A stretch of DNA of 64,000 nt. Source: Pedobacter sp. BAL39 (GTDB taxonomy: Bacteria > Bacteroidota > Bacteroidia > Sphingobacteriales > Sphingobacteriaceae). Under the pieces are notes generated by a model that searched no databases, was not told the origin of the DNA, and saw only the letters and a list, made by a program, of their open reading frames with translations. Below are positions 26,344-36,071 of this stretch, one piece after another. The DNA lies in the NCBI RefSeq assembly GCF_000170795.1, contig NZ_ABCM01000011.1, positions 124,001 to 188,000 on the forward strand, read 5' to 3'. A program made the translations under genes and the position numbers. Position 1 is the stretch's first letter. The number at the start of each line of letters is the position of its first letter.

Positions 26344-28317
26344 CTAAACAGGTAGCCTGGTCAGCTCAATATCATCAGGAGTAACAAAGATCAACGGTAC
26401 CTTTTCCACATCGACATAACTGGAATCCAGTCCGAAACTACGTTCTTCGGATAAGCTGAAACGCTTGAGGATGAAGTAGTAGTCCATTACACTGCGTTCA
26501 TAAAAGCTGAGCTTGGAGAATTTAGACAGGTGCTTTTCCAATAACACAAACCGGAAATCTCCAGGGATATTGTGTTTATTCAGGGAAGTATACTGACTGG
26601 TAATGTCGACCTCTCCATTTTTCACCAGCTCCTCGATCACCTTTCTATATAACAGGTTGACACGTTGCTCTACACGGAAGCCCAATTTGAAGTCGATACG
26701 GATCAGCTTACCTGGAATCAGGAACTCCACCTTATATTCCCTGGTGAATGGCTCGTCGACGACATCCACGTGTACCAACCAATAAATGTCGGCACGTTTA
26801 GGTTCCTTTTGGATCATCGAATAGATAATTTTCGACTCAATCTCAGTTTTAAAATTGGCGCTGGTCAGGTAAACCAGCTGAGAGGAATATTTAGGAACCG
26901 ATTCATCCTCACTCAGTTCTGCGATGATGTTGAAGTAATCTTCAATTTCGACGTATTTAACAAAGCGGTTTTTAATTTTCCGGGCTACGTACCAGCTCCA
27001 CATCACGGTAAATAAGGCAGAACCAATCAGGACAGTTACCCATCCTCCGTGGAAAAACTTGGCCATATTACCAACGAGGAAGGTGAGCTCGATGCTACCA
27101 TAGATGAGCACGAACAGCCCGATGACATAATATGGCACCTTTTTGCGTTTCATATAGGCCGCAACCAATATAGTTGTAGCGAGGAAAGTCAGGTTGATGG
27201 CCAGACCATAAGCCCCCTCCATCGCCCCGGATTTCTTAAAGATGAGGACAACGGCAATACAGCCAATCCATAACAACCAGTTGATGGACGGCACATAAAT
27301 TTGTCCCTTCTGGTTACTTGGATAGTTGATCCTCACTTTTGGCCAGAGGTTCAGCCTGACGGCTTCAGAGATCAGTGTAAATGAGCCAGTGATCATCGCC
27401 TGACTGGCAATTACTGCTGCCAGTGTGGCCAGGGCCACCATAAACAAGAGGTATTGCGGAGGTACGATTTCGAAGAAAGGGTTCAGTGTGACTTCATAAT
27501 GAGGTCTATGCAGCACCCATACCCCTTGTCCGAGGTAATTGAGGATGAGCATCAGCTTTACAAAGATCCAGCTGATCCTGATATTTTTACGGCCGCAGTG
27601 TCCCATATCAGAATACAAGGCTTCGGCCCCTGTTGTACAAAGAAAAACACCACCCAGGATGAGCAGTGCAGTAGGATTATTGGCGAGCAGGACAAAGGCA
27701 TAATAAGGGCTTAATGCTTTCAGGATGCTGAAATCCTGAATCACAAAGAGCAAACCCAGCAAGCCCAGTGCACTGAACCACAGGAACATTACCGGCCCAA
27801 ACAGCTTACCAACGAGGTTGGTCCCGAATTGCTGGATGATGAACAGCAAGGTGATGATGGCAATGACAATGGGAATAACGGGTACATCATTGAACTTCAG
27901 CTGTAGTCCCTCAATGGCGGAGGTGACGGTGATACTCGGGGTGATGATCCCATCGGCAAGCATGGCACATCCGCCAATCACCGCGGGGATGACCAGCCAC
28001 TTCGCATTTTTACGCACCAAAGAATACAACGAGAAAATCCCACCCTCTCCTTTGTTGTCGGCCTTCAGCGTAACAACCACATATTTAAGTGTGGTTTGCA
28101 GTGTCAGCGTCCAGATGATACAGGACAGCGCTCCAAGAACGAGCTCCGGAGTGACGGTTTGTCCGCCGCTCTTAACGGCAGTAAAAATGGCTTTCAGGGT
28201 GTATAATGGAGAAGTTCCGATGTCACCGTACACAATACCCAGACTGATCAATAGCCCTCCGGCACTGAGCGCATTTAAATTTTTATGATTTGACACTTGC
28301 TTTGAATTATTGGACAA
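26344..28317 (-). CDS. kup: Kup-type low-affinity potassium transporter
   Basis: 657 residues, the normal size of Kup. The N-terminal signature LGIVYGDIGTSPLYTLKAIF is intact, followed by about 12 membrane helices (e.g. CAMLADGIITPSITVTSAIEG in the pore region, GAEALYSDMGHCG) to about residue 450 and a cytosolic C-terminal domain. Kup is a K+/H+ symporter that supplies potassium under low pH or moderate K+. A minus-strand -7 box TAAATTTG lies at 28341-28334, 16 bases upstream of the ATG, and a terminator follows the gene, so it is monocistronic. Confidence 0.96.
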   Translation of the reverse strand: MSNNSKQVSNHKNLNALSAGGLLISLGIVYGDIGTSPLYTLKAIFTAVKSGGQTVTPELVLGALSCIIWTLTLQTTLKYVVVTLKADNKGEGGIFSLYSLVRKNAKWLVIPAVIGGCAMLADGIITPSITVTSAIEGLQLKFNDVPVIPIVIAIITLLFIIQQFGTNLVGKLFGPVMFLWFSALGLLGLLFVIQDFSILKALSPYYAFVLLANNPTALLILGGVFLCTTGAEALYSDMGHCGRKNIRISWIFVKLMLILNYLGQGVWVLHRPHYEVTLNPFFEIVPPQYLLFMVALATLAAVIASQAMITGSFTLISEAVRLNLWPKVRINYPSNQKGQIYVPSINWLLWIGCIAVVLIFKKSGAMEGAYGLAINLTFLATTILVAAYMKRKKVPYYVIGLFVLIYGSIELTFLVGNMAKFFHGGWVTVLIGSALFTVMWSWYVARKIKNRFVKYVEIEDYFNIIAELSEDESVPKYSSQLVYLTSANFKTEIESKIIYSMIQKEPKRADIYWLVHVDVVDEPFTREYKVEFLIPGKLIRIDFKLGFRVEQRVNLLYRKVIEELVKNGEVDITSQYTSLNKHNIPGDFRFVLLEKHLSKFSKLSFYERSVMDYYFILKRFSLSEERSFGLDSSYVDVEKVPLIFVTPDDIELTRLPV

Positions 28318-28449
28318 AATTACGGTAAATAAACAAATTTACAATCTTATAAAATCATTATCAGCCGTTAAGCCTCTTGCATCTACAAACAGCAGAGAAC
28401 GACATAAGTTGTTAAATATTGTTAAATCTGAAAATTGTAAACAAATTGA

Positions 28450-28481
28450 TTGATTTTTTCGTTTATTTATTTATATTTTTG
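28450..28481 (+). promoter_or_regulatory. Promoter of the T9SS-sorted protein gene
   Basis: TTGA at 28450-28453, a 20-base spacer, then TATTTTTG at 28474-28481, matching the Bacteroidota TTG...TAnnTTTG pattern. The ATG lies 12 bases after the -7 box, so the leader must be very short. Confidence 0.6.
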
Positions 28482-28493
28482 GCACATCCAAGC

Positions 28494-29009
28494 ATGAATA
28501 TAAAACTACAAACAGCACTGCTCTTTAACATTCTTTGCATCCTGTGCATGAGTGTTTTCTGTAGTCTTAATGTTTTTGCACAGAAACCGGATAGCGCCGT
28601 AAACAACATCAGGGCGAAAAAAATCTATAAAACCCCACAGATTAAAGCGAATGTACCTACTTATAAGCCTAAGACAGGCTTTGGTTTTGTGCAGTATGGA
28701 GACGTACTGAGCAGCAACAAGATCAATGGTACGCCTAAGCAGGACAAGATCCTGAGTGTTTTGAAAATCTACCCGAACCCGGTAAATGACCAGATCAACC
28801 TGATCCTCAAGATGGACAGGGAGTCCAATCTTTCTGTAAAGATCATGGACCTGCTGGGCAATGAAGTGGTGACCCTCTCCAATGAGCGCGTTCCATCCGG
28901 CGAGCAAACAAAAAGTTACACGATCCCCAACCGCTTAAACAGTGGCATTTACTTCCTTAAAATCGTCTCCGGGTCAGAAACTATTGTAAAACGCATCTCT
29001 GTTCTGTAA
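28494..29009 (+). CDS. Short exported protein with T9SS type A sorting domain
   Basis: 171 residues from MNIKLQTALLF; the frame extends 25 codons upstream, but that part overlaps the promoter. Signal peptide to NVFAQ (residue 30). Residues 31-87 are a short basic/Tyr-rich segment without a recognisable domain. Residues 88-171 form a type A C-terminal sorting domain: LKIYPNPVNDQINL, KIMDLLGNEV, SGIYFLKIVSG, ending KRISVL. T9SS CTDs direct cargo across the outer membrane and are removed at the surface. With under 60 residues of cargo, this is one of the smallest plausible T9SS substrates; it could be a small surface or adhesive peptide. Confidence 0.86.
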   Translation: MNIKLQTALLFNILCILCMSVFCSLNVFAQKPDSAVNNIRAKKIYKTPQIKANVPTYKPKTGFGFVQYGDVLSSNKINGTPKQDKILSVLKIYPNPVNDQINLILKMDRESNLSVKIMDLLGNEVVTLSNERVPSGEQTKSYTIPNRLNSGIYFLKIVSGSETIVKRISVL

Positions 29010-29087
29010 TAACACTTTTTTCTTTACTATTTTTGAGCTGCCCACAGTAAAATGCTGTATGGCTGAACACAAAAACCATCATCTCAA

Positions 29088-29699
29088 ATGAAAATCATTG
29101 CCATAGGACGTAACTACGCTGCTCATGCCCAGGAACTGAACAATCCCATTCCGGGATCTCCATTGATCTTCCTGAAGCCCGATACTGCAGCGCTGAAAGA
29201 CAACAGACCTTTTTACCTCCCGGAGTTTTCTTCGGAGATCCACTATGAGCTGGAAGTAGTGCTGAAGATTTGCAAGGAAGGGAAACACTTATCGGAGAAA
29301 TTTGCCTCCAACTATTATGAAGAAATTGGCCTCGGTATAGACTTTACCGCCAGGGACATCCAGGCGGCACATAAGGAGAAAGGATGGCCATGGGAGCTGG
29401 CAAAGGCTTTCGACAACTCCGCTGCGATCAGTCATTTTGTGCCAAAAGCACAGTTCGAGGATGTCTATAACCTACAGTTTGAACTCCAGATCAATGGAGA
29501 AACGAAACAAAATGGAAACACTAAAATGGTATTGTTCTCGTTTGAGAAAATCATATCCTTTGTATCCCAGTACATCACCCTGAAAAAGGGCGACCTGATC
29601 TTTACCGGAACGCCGGAAGGTGTGGGCCAGGTGTTTCAGGGCGACAAGCTGGAGGCATGGCTGGAAGGTCAGCAGTTCCTTAATTTCGACATCAAATAA
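29088..29699 (+). CDS. Fumarylacetoacetate hydrolase (FAH) family protein
   Basis: 203 residues, the compact single-domain FAH form. The substrate/metal core is visible: IGRNYAAHAQEL at the N-terminus, EIHYELEVVLKI with the metal-binding Glu pair, GIDFTARDIQ, and FTGTPEGVGQ near the end. Members act as acylpyruvate hydrolases, oxaloacetate decarboxylases or tautomerases with Mg2+/Mn2+. It is first in a three-gene unit; the next gene starts six bases after its stop. A -7 box TATTTTTG lies at 29028-29035. The precise substrate cannot be told from sequence. Confidence 0.9.
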   Translation: MKIIAIGRNYAAHAQELNNPIPGSPLIFLKPDTAALKDNRPFYLPEFSSEIHYELEVVLKICKEGKHLSEKFASNYYEEIGLGIDFTARDIQAAHKEKGWPWELAKAFDNSAAISHFVPKAQFEDVYNLQFELQINGETKQNGNTKMVLFSFEKIISFVSQYITLKKGDLIFTGTPEGVGQVFQGDKLEAWLEGQQFLNFDIK

Positions 29700-29705
29700 G
29701 CAAGA

Positions 29706-31442
29706 ATGATTAAAGCCAGCATCCCCGTTCTCCTTTTCGCGATCTTTTTCAGCCTCTGCACCTCAAAATCCGGTGCACAACAGGTCTTCAGTGCCAATAA
29801 ATATCCCTTGATGGACTTCCGCCCTCCGCTGGACATCACGCCGCCCGCCCTTGCAGGCTCTTTCGGGGAACTGCGTGCCAACCATTTCCATTCAGGAATG
29901 GACTACCGGACAAACCAGCGTGAAGGTTATCCGGTATATGCCATTGCAGATGGGTACATCTCCAGGCTCCGTGTACAGAACAGTGGGTTTGGGCTTGCCT
30001 TGTACATCAATCACCCCAATGGATATACTTCAGTATACGGGCACCTGCAGCGCTTCAACCCCACGATTGCCAGAGAGGTAAAGCGCATTCAATATGATAA
30101 GAAGTCTTACGAAATTGACGAGTTTCCAAACGCTCAGCTCATTCCGGTGCATAAAGGTGACATCATTGCCTACTCCGGTAATACTGGTGGCTCCGGCGGC
30201 CCGCACCTTCATTTCGAATTAAGGGATTCCAAGACGGAAGCCACCATCAATCCGCAGCTGTTTGGATTTGAGATTCCCGACGATGTCCCTCCGGTAATCT
30301 ACTCCATGTATGTATACCGGCTCAATAAAAAGCCTTTCAATGAGTTTACACCGAAGCAGTATTTCCAGGTGGCTGGTGGTGCAGGAAAATACAGTTTAAA
30401 CAAGGTGTCGACCATCAACCTTAGCGGAGAAGTGGGCTTCGGCATCGTGGCTACCGACAGACACAGTGGCGCTTCCGGGTTGAACGGTGTCTATTCCATC
30501 GAACTCGAGCTGGATGGGAAAACAGTTTTCACCTCAGCCCTCGAACGCTTTTCATTTGAAAACAGTAAGGCCATCAATTCTCATATTGATTACCCGACCT
30601 ACCTGAACACGAAACGGAGCATCCAGAAGAGCTTCGTGGATCCTGGTAATCCACTGGGCATCTACAGCAACCTGGTGAATAGCGGCCGCATCGACTTTAA
30701 CGATGGCAAACTCCACCAGATGAGATACATCATTACGGATGGCAAGGGAAACAAGAGCTACCTGTCATTTAAAGTACAGGCAGATGGACAAGCCACCATC
30801 ACCAACCCACCGCCGCCAGCGGGCACCATATTCTCTTATGCAACGGTGAACGAGTTCAACAACAATGACCTGAAGGCAATCCTGCCAAAAGGTACTTTGT
30901 ACAACGACCTTAACTTCGTGTATAAAACATTGCCACGACCGGAATCCAATGCGTATTCGGCAATCCATCAGATCCACAATAACCTCACGCCTTTGCATAC
31001 GGGCTTTGAGATCTGGATTAAGGCCGACAGCTCATTGCCTCAGAAATACAGGGAAAAAGCACTGATTGTGAACACCGGAAGATCCTCACAGGGTGGTTAC
31101 TTTGAGAATGGTTATGTGAAAGCAAAACCGCGTAACTTCGGCAGCTTTTTCATTTCTATAGATACGATTCCGCCGACCATCAGTCCGGTAAACATCAGCA
31201 ACGGCAAAAACATGTCCGGCATCAGCAAGATGTCGTTTAAGATCCGCGATAACCTGTCCGGCATCAAAAGCTTCAACGGCTTTATCGACGGCCGTTGGGT
31301 ACTGATGGAGTTTGACACCAAAACATCCAGCCTGTGGCACACCTTTGACGAGCAAACAAAACCAGGCAAACATACATTGGAGCTGATTGTTACGGATATG
31401 AAAGACAATAACCGCAATTATTCCATAACGTTTTATAAATAA
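29706..31442 (+). CDS. Secreted M23 family metallopeptidase
   Basis: 578 residues with a signal peptide to about residue 24. The LytM/M23 domain is at residues 50-180 with all zinc and catalytic residues: H62 and D66 in HSGMDY, H113 in YGHL, H167 and H169 in GGPHLHFEL. The ~390-residue C-terminal part is beta-rich, with two Ig-like stretches and an ending resembling bacterial adhesin-like folds. M23 enzymes cut peptidoglycan crosslinks or cross-bridges or act as LytM activators. It sits in a compact operon between the FAH and Bcp genes, six bases from each; a functional link is not obvious. Confidence 0.92.
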   Translation: MIKASIPVLLFAIFFSLCTSKSGAQQVFSANKYPLMDFRPPLDITPPALAGSFGELRANHFHSGMDYRTNQREGYPVYAIADGYISRLRVQNSGFGLALYINHPNGYTSVYGHLQRFNPTIAREVKRIQYDKKSYEIDEFPNAQLIPVHKGDIIAYSGNTGGSGGPHLHFELRDSKTEATINPQLFGFEIPDDVPPVIYSMYVYRLNKKPFNEFTPKQYFQVAGGAGKYSLNKVSTINLSGEVGFGIVATDRHSGASGLNGVYSIELELDGKTVFTSALERFSFENSKAINSHIDYPTYLNTKRSIQKSFVDPGNPLGIYSNLVNSGRIDFNDGKLHQMRYIITDGKGNKSYLSFKVQADGQATITNPPPPAGTIFSYATVNEFNNNDLKAILPKGTLYNDLNFVYKTLPRPESNAYSAIHQIHNNLTPLHTGFEIWIKADSSLPQKYREKALIVNTGRSSQGGYFENGYVKAKPRNFGSFFISIDTIPPTISPVNISNGKNMSGISKMSFKIRDNLSGIKSFNGFIDGRWVLMEFDTKTSSLWHTFDEQTKPGKHTLELIVTDMKDNNRNYSITFYK

Positions 31443-31448
31443 TCAAGA

Positions 31449-31910
31449 ATGACTGAATTAACAGAAGGCCAGCAGGCCCCGGATTTTAATGTCGCTGACC
31501 AGGACGGCAACGAGGTAACACTAAGCCAGTTTAAGGGCAAAAAAGTAATCCTCTATTTTTATCCGAAAGACAATACCCCAGGATGTACGGCTGAAGCCTG
31601 CGACTTCAGGGACAACTACCAGGGACTGATGGCAAAGGGCATCGTTGTGCTGGGTGTCAGCGTGGACGATGAGCAGTCGCACCAGAAGTTTGCAGCCAAA
31701 CACAGTTTGCCGTTTACACTCCTGGCAGATACAGACAAAAAGATTGTGGAGGCCTATGGTGTCTGGGGAGAGAAAAACATGTACGGCAAGAAATATATGG
31801 GGACCAACAGGACTACTTTTGTGATTGACGAAGAGGGGAATATTGCACACATCATCAAAAAGGTAGACAGCAAAAACCCTACAGCACAGGTACTGGAACT
31901 CCTCGAATAA
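31449..31910 (+). CDS. bcp: Thioredoxin-dependent thiol peroxidase (Bcp/PrxQ)
   Basis: 153 residues. The peroxiredoxin motif PKDNTPGCTAEACDFRD carries peroxidatic Cys46 and resolving Cys51, the atypical 2-Cys spacing of the PrxQ/Bcp group. The active-site Thr43 and later Arg (in GTNRTTFVID) are present. The enzyme reduces H2O2 and organic hydroperoxides in the cytosol using thioredoxin; a thioredoxin gene lies at 40980. Last gene of the three-gene operon, followed by a terminator. Confidence 0.94.
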   Translation: MTELTEGQQAPDFNVADQDGNEVTLSQFKGKKVILYFYPKDNTPGCTAEACDFRDNYQGLMAKGIVVLGVSVDDEQSHQKFAAKHSLPFTLLADTDKKIVEAYGVWGEKNMYGKKYMGTNRTTFVIDEEGNIAHIIKKVDSKNPTAQVLELLE

Positions 31911-31933
31911 AATACGGTTAACTTTGGCTGAAC

Positions 31934-31977
31934 GCCTGTAACTTTTTCTTGGCCAAGATCAGGTTACAGGCTTTTTT
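31934..31977 (+). terminator. Rho-independent terminator after bcp
   Basis: GCCTGTAAC (31934-31942) pairs with GTTACAGGC (31963-31971), 20-nt loop, then TTTTTT. The T tract overlaps the last base pairs of the convergent kinase gene's stop codon. Confidence 0.85.
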
Positions 31978-33556
31978 ATGATTTGCTGACATCCTCAGAA
32001 ATGACATGGGCAACTGTGAGCGCTCCGACTTTCTGGTAAAGCTCTGCTGCACTGAAAGGTTTTGATATATAATCGTTCATGCCGATGGAAAGACACTTCT
32101 CCAGTTCTCCTTTGATGGTATGTGCAGTCATGGCCACAATTGGGGTATTCTTTTTCGGTGCAGCCATCTTACGGATCAATTTTGTTGCTTCGTAACCGTC
32201 CATCTCTGGCATCTGAAGGTCCATGAGCACAATATCGTAGTCGCGCGCGGCCAACTGCTCTACCGCAATCCGTCCATTCTCGGCCACTGTGGTCTGATAC
32301 CCCCGGGCTTCCATCAGCTTGATCACCAGTCGCTGATTGATCGGATTGTCTTCAACAATAAGCACATGAATATCGCGGCCAATATCTTCGAGATTGACAT
32401 TAGTTGTGGCACTTGCGGGGATAGCAGTTTGCGGCAGGACGTCCTTGACCGTTTCAAAAGGAAGGCGGAAGTAAAAGTTGGAACCACGTCCAAGCTTGCT
32501 TTCCAAAAACACCTCTCCCCCCTGCAGGCTCACCAGTTTCTTAACGATGCTCAGCCCCAGTCCGGTTCCTGCATACCTACGTGAAGCATCATTGGAAGCC
32601 TGCTCGAAGAAGTCGAAGATCTGCTGCTGTTTCTCTAGGGCAATGCCAATGCCAGTATCCCGTACACAGAATTCGAGCGTAACCTCCTCTGCAGTTTCTT
32701 CGACCACGGAGATGTCGATGCCCACATTGCCGGAGTCGGTAAATTTTAAGGCGTTAGAGGTCAGATTGAGCAAGATCTGGCCCAGTCGCAGTTCATCTCC
32801 ACTAATCACATCGGGCACGTATTCACTGAGGTGGTATTTAAAGCCGAGACCTTTTGATTTAAACTCCGATGCCATCAGCTTAAAATGTCCATCAACAGCA
32901 TCTTTCAGGTAAAATGGCTGTTTGTGGAACTTTACATTTCCCTCTTCCAGATTGGAGAAGTCGAGGATATCATTTAGTATGGTCATGAGCTGATCTGCCG
33001 ATTTGATGATCAAGCGTAGTGACTCCTGATGGTCAGTGTCTTTAATAGATCCTTCCAGCAGACGTGCGAAGCCCAGCACCCCGTTCATGGGTGTCCTGAT
33101 CTCGTGACTGATGTTAACCAGAAAGGTCTGTTTTGCTTTTTTGAGTGCTTCGGTTTTCCTGCGTTGCTTTGCCAGTCGCGTTTCCGCCTGCTTCAGCTTC
33201 CGGCAGCTTTCCCTCAATCGCTCAGAAGTCAGGTTCAATGAGCTGGCCAATCCGAGGATCTGTTTTGCCTGAAAAGCTTCAGCGCCGGGTTTAAGCTTAA
33301 ACTCACCCATGAGTGATCGGTCCCTATGCTGCTCATCAGAGAAGGCGAGTTTAAACTCACGAAGCAAAAGGCCGACAAGCAGGGCGGCGGAGCTGATAAA
33401 AATAATGGATAAGGCCAGCATGAGCTGACTGGCGAAGAAAAAATATAAGATACCAGCCCCTGTGGTCATGATCAAGATCAGCAGGGCAGAAATCAGATAT
33501 AATCTGTGAATGATGGTAATATCATTTAGCTTCTTTCGTAGATAGGAAATTGGCAT
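31976..33556 (-). CDS. Hybrid histidine kinase (TM, HisKA, HATPase, receiver)
   Basis: 526 residues. Two membrane helices at about 18-42 and 45-66 with almost no periplasmic loop, a coiled-coil linker (100-145), HisKA with His151 in NISHEIRTPMN, HATPase with N-box LNLTSNALKF, G1 DTGIG and G2 GTGLGLS (330-336), and a C-terminal receiver (395-515) with D446 in IVLMDLQMPEMDG. It resembles BarA/ArcB-type hybrids but lacks an HPt domain, so the phosphate must pass to a separate HPt protein. The tiny extracellular part suggests that the stimulus is intramembrane or cytosolic. No partner gene adjacent. Confidence 0.93.
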   Translation of the reverse strand: MPISYLRKKLNDITIIHRLYLISALLILIMTTGAGILYFFFASQLMLALSIIFISSAALLVGLLLREFKLAFSDEQHRDRSLMGEFKLKPGAEAFQAKQILGLASSLNLTSERLRESCRKLKQAETRLAKQRRKTEALKKAKQTFLVNISHEIRTPMNGVLGFARLLEGSIKDTDHQESLRLIIKSADQLMTILNDILDFSNLEEGNVKFHKQPFYLKDAVDGHFKLMASEFKSKGLGFKYHLSEYVPDVISGDELRLGQILLNLTSNALKFTDSGNVGIDISVVEETAEEVTLEFCVRDTGIGIALEKQQQIFDFFEQASNDASRRYAGTGLGLSIVKKLVSLQGGEVFLESKLGRGSNFYFRLPFETVKDVLPQTAIPASATTNVNLEDIGRDIHVLIVEDNPINQRLVIKLMEARGYQTTVAENGRIAVEQLAARDYDIVLMDLQMPEMDGYEATKLIRKMAAPKKNTPIVAMTAHTIKGELEKCLSIGMNDYISKPFSAAELYQKVGALTVAHVISEDVSKS

Positions 33557-33700
33557 AAAAAGGTCTTAATGTTTGAAAGCTTAGGTTAGAATGGGATAAA
33601 AGTAAACTTTTAGCCTATAAAGACCTTGCCGAAGACCTGTTCATTCCGTTCAGTATTTCAACCTTAAAACGGCCTGAACGGAAAATATCGATTAAATGAA

Positions 33701-33728
33701 AGGGATGAACTTTTTGCTGTTCATCCCT
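33701..33728 (-). terminator. Probable terminator of the MFS transporter gene
   Basis: AGGGATGAAC (33701-33710) pairs perfectly with GTTCATCCCT (33719-33728), 8-nt loop. On the minus strand it is followed by a broken T-rich tract (TTCATTTAA). Ten bases after the gene's stop. Confidence 0.6.
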
Positions 33729-33737
33729 GTTCATTTG

Positions 33738-34988
33738 TTATTTGGTGCGAATTTTATGCCCGTAAACGGCATAGTACCAGATGAAGAGGTAACAAGGAAA
33801 CATGATGACATAGGCGTGCTGGGGATTGAGTTGATCAGCCAGGTAACCATACAACAGTGGCAGCAATGCGCCACCGGAGATACCCATGATGAGCAGGGAA
33901 GCACCAGTCTTGGTAAACCTGCCTAAGTCGGCAATTGCCAATGGCCAGATAGCAGGCCACATCAGGGAATTGGCAAGACCCAGCAGGGAAATGCACAACA
34001 CCGACACATAACCTTCAGTACTGATGGCTGCGGCAACAAGGATGACACCCAGAACTGCCGACACCCTTAGGGCCATCTGCTGCGTAAAGTATTTAGGGAT
34101 ACAAAAGATACCAATAATGTATCCGAGGATCATACTTACCAGGGTATAGGTAGTGAAGAACTTAGCCTGATCCAATGGGATCTGTTGTGCGGCACCATAA
34201 CTAATGACGGTATCGCCGGCCATCACCTCTACACCTACGTAAAGGAATAATGTGAATGCGCCCAGCAAAACATGCGGAAATTGCATAATGCTTGTTTTAT
34301 TGGTGTTGGCCAAGGCTACTTCTTCATCTTCTTTTTCGGTATCAATCTCCGGGAGACTGGACATATAGATCAATACTGCGAGCACCAGCAACACGACAAT
34401 GATGGCCACGTATGGCAGGATCACGCGACTGGCGAGTGCGCCGAGTTCTGCGGCTTTCTCCTCCGGGGTCATGCTGGCTACCTTCGCGGTAATGCCGTCT
34501 GCATTTTTCAGGGTTACTGCGCCCAATAAAATCGGCGCCAGGGAACCTGCTACTTTATTAAAGATGCCCATGATACTGATGCGCTTTGCGGCACTCTCCG
34601 GGGGACCAAGGATGGTGATGTATGGATTAGAAGCGGTCTGCAGTACTGCCAAGCCGGTTCCCTGTATGAACAAACCCATCAGGAACAACACATATGTGCG
34701 TGTCATAGCAGCGGGGATAAAAATCAATGCGCCCACCGCCATAATGACCAAACCTACAGCCATACCATTTTTGAAGCCTGTTTTTTTCAACAACCAGGCA
34801 GAAGGGAGCGCCATCACCAGGTAGGCGATATAAAAAGCGAAGGCAACAAAGTAAGACTCCAGATTATTGAGCTCGCATGCGATTTTTAGGTAGGGAATCA
34901 ACACGGAATTCAACCATGTAACGAATCCGAATACAAAAAAGAGCGCCCCAATGATATAAATTGGACTAATGGTTTGTTTTGTGGTCAT
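33738..34988 (-). CDS. Sugar MFS transporter (FucP-like)
   Basis: 416 residues with about 12 membrane helices. The N-terminal half contains FFVFGFVTWLNSVLIPYLK and later GTGLAVLQTASNPYITILGP, a region characteristic of the FucP/glucose-galactose porter family (proton symporters). The loop between helices 6 and 7 is charged. Substrates in the family include L-fucose, glucose, galactose and N-acetylglucosamine; the sequence does not distinguish them. It is monocistronic: divergent from transketolase (234-base gap) and followed by a hairpin. Confidence 0.92.
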   Translation of the reverse strand: MTTKQTISPIYIIGALFFVFGFVTWLNSVLIPYLKIACELNNLESYFVAFAFYIAYLVMALPSAWLLKKTGFKNGMAVGLVIMAVGALIFIPAAMTRTYVLFLMGLFIQGTGLAVLQTASNPYITILGPPESAAKRISIMGIFNKVAGSLAPILLGAVTLKNADGITAKVASMTPEEKAAELGALASRVILPYVAIIVVLLVLAVLIYMSSLPEIDTEKEDEEVALANTNKTSIMQFPHVLLGAFTLFLYVGVEVMAGDTVISYGAAQQIPLDQAKFFTTYTLVSMILGYIIGIFCIPKYFTQQMALRVSAVLGVILVAAAISTEGYVSVLCISLLGLANSLMWPAIWPLAIADLGRFTKTGASLLIMGISGGALLPLLYGYLADQLNPQHAYVIMFPCYLFIWYYAVYGHKIRTK

Positions 34989-35188
34989 TTTTTTAAAGGA
35001 TTATACCAGAATTTGTTTAGTTATTTTTTAAATATATTAAAAAGCACCTATCACTTAGCAATAATTATCAAAAATTTTATCAAACCTTTCCCGGGGGCCA
35101 AGTGTTATGCTCAGATGATCTTGCCATTTAGATGACATTTTATGGCATTTTAGCCCGGAGATTTTAACCTGATAAATGATAAATACGT

Positions 35189-35196
35189 TACCTTTG
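35189..35196 (+). promoter_or_regulatory. -7 box of the transketolase/sigma operon
   Basis: TACCTTTG is an exact TAnnTTTG match 26 bases upstream of the transketolase ATG. The matching upstream TTTG box is poor (TTTT at 35162-35165, 23-base spacer), so the start point is plausible but not certain. Confidence 0.5.
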
Positions 35197-35222
35197 ATAT
35201 AATTAATCAATAACCCCAATTA

Positions 35223-36068
35223 ATGAAACATACAATAAATGAGCTAGAAGATATCGCTTTTCAAGTAAGAAGAGATATCGTTAGAATGGTGCATGGCTGC
35301 CAGTCAGGACACCCCGGAGGATCATTAGGATGCGCAGATTTTATGACCGCATTGTATTTTGAGGTCATGAATCACTCTAATGATTTTAAGATGGATGGAA
35401 AAGGTGAAGACATCTTTTTCTTATCTAACGGACATATTTCACCAGTTTTCTATAGTGTTCTGGCGCGTTCAGGATATTTCGATGTGAGCGAACTCGCTAC
35501 TTTCAGGAAACTCAACTCCAGGTTACAGGGACACCCAACTACACATGAGCATCTTCCGGGAATCAGGATTGCTTCAGGATCACTGGGTCAGGGCATGTCT
35601 GTTGCAATTGGGGCTGCACAAGCAAAGAAACTAAACAACGATAAATCTATAGTATTTTCTCTTCACGGAGATGGCGAGCTTCAGGAAGGACAAAACTGGG
35701 AAGCAATCATGTATGCGCCTTTCAACAAAGTGGACAACCTGATTTCTACAATCGATTATAACGGTCAGCAGATTGATGGTCCTACAGAAAAAGTCCTTTC
35801 CCTGGAAAGCCTGCAGGCAAAGTTTGAGGCTTTCGGATGGCATGTGATCACCTCTAATGGCAATGATATGGATGAAATTGTGAAGGCATTACATTATGCT
35901 AAATCGTTAACCGGCAAGGGCAAACCAATCCTGAACCTGATGAGCACGATCATGGGCAATGGCGTCGATTTCATGATGGGATCGCACAAGTGGCATGGTG
36001 TTGCTCCTAATGATGAGCAGCTTGCTACTGCACTGGGACAATTAACAAGCACGCTAAAAGACTATTAA
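35223..36068 (+). CDS. Transketolase, N-terminal (TPP-binding) subunit
   Basis: 281 residues, the size of split-transketolase alpha subunits. TPP/Mg2+ motif HGDGELQEGQNWEA (the GDG...N type) and the N-terminal GCQSGHPGGSLGCADFM are intact. With the next gene it forms an active (alpha-beta) transketolase that moves two-carbon units in the pentose phosphate pathway. The partner starts three bases after the stop. It heads a co-directional six-gene run that includes a sigma factor. Split transketolases are common in Bacteroidota and archaea, so this is not a broken gene. Confidence 0.95.
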   Translation: MKHTINELEDIAFQVRRDIVRMVHGCQSGHPGGSLGCADFMTALYFEVMNHSNDFKMDGKGEDIFFLSNGHISPVFYSVLARSGYFDVSELATFRKLNSRLQGHPTTHEHLPGIRIASGSLGQGMSVAIGAAQAKKLNNDKSIVFSLHGDGELQEGQNWEAIMYAPFNKVDNLISTIDYNGQQIDGPTEKVLSLESLQAKFEAFGWHVITSNGNDMDEIVKALHYAKSLTGKGKPILNLMSTIMGNGVDFMMGSHKWHGVAPNDEQLATALGQLTSTLKDY

Positions 36069-36071
36069 TCG

